Source: an uncultured Clostridia bacterium (GTDB lineage Bacteria; Bacillota; Clostridia; Monoglobales; Monoglobaceae). From it: a DNA stretch of 5,587 nt. The position numbers and the translations under genes are program-made. Location: positions 1-5,587 of the forward strand of contig CAMCUJ010000110.1 of NCBI GenBank assembly GCA_945878965.1. Direction: 5' to 3'. Each line of letters begins with the position of its first letter. Within the stretch, counting starts at the first letter, position 1. The notes beneath the pieces are model-generated. The model searched no databases. It was given only the letters and a program-made list of their open reading frames with translations, and was not told the origin of the DNA. Below, one piece after another: positions 5,564 to 5,587 of the stretch.

Positions 5564-5587
5564 AGGATTTTCAGAATTACTTTGTAA

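Overview
The window looks like a chromosomal segment of a low-GC, Gram-positive Clostridia-type bacterium (Bacillota). The evidence is an AT-rich sequence with strong purine-rich ribosome binding sites, a secreted protein with S-layer homology (SLH) domains, an LrgA/LrgB membrane pair, and a tRNA with an encoded CCA end. The species cannot be named from the sequence alone.

Layout: (1) Bases 84-3086 (+) encode a 1000-residue secreted SLH-domain protein. It has a signal peptide, a long Asn/Thr/Ser-rich linker, three SLH-like modules and about 670 residues that I do not recognise. (2) Bases 3087-3183 hold a GC-rich palindrome of dispersed-repeat type and a terminator hairpin that serves the convergent tRNA. 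(3) Bases 3184-3270 (-) encode tRNA-Leu(CAA). (4) Bases 3271-3541 have no gene but are highly structured. They hold two extended -10 boxes on the minus strand, one with a well-spaced -35 box. These boxes lie in two exact 12-bp direct repeats that enclose a string of three hairpins. (5) Bases 3542-5374 (-) form an apparent operon, lrgA-lrgB-birA-like, with its own promoter upstream of lrgA. (6) At the right edge is a strong intrinsic terminator for a minus-strand gene that lies outside the window.

How the genes fit together: LrgA and LrgB form a two-subunit inner-membrane system. In various bacteria it has been linked to murein hydrolase control, autolysis, and transport of small metabolites such as pyruvate or glycolate. 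The third gene has a BirA-type DNA-binding domain joined to a biotin-ligase-like domain. That domain has lost several catalytic signature residues and the usual C-terminal domain. It is more likely a ligand-sensing regulator than a biotin ligase, and its position suggests it could control lrgAB; this is inference. The SLH protein is a separate convergent unit on the cell-surface side.

No clearly new multi-gene system is visible. The best leads are the degenerate BirA-like protein in the lrgAB operon and the structured element in front of the tRNA.
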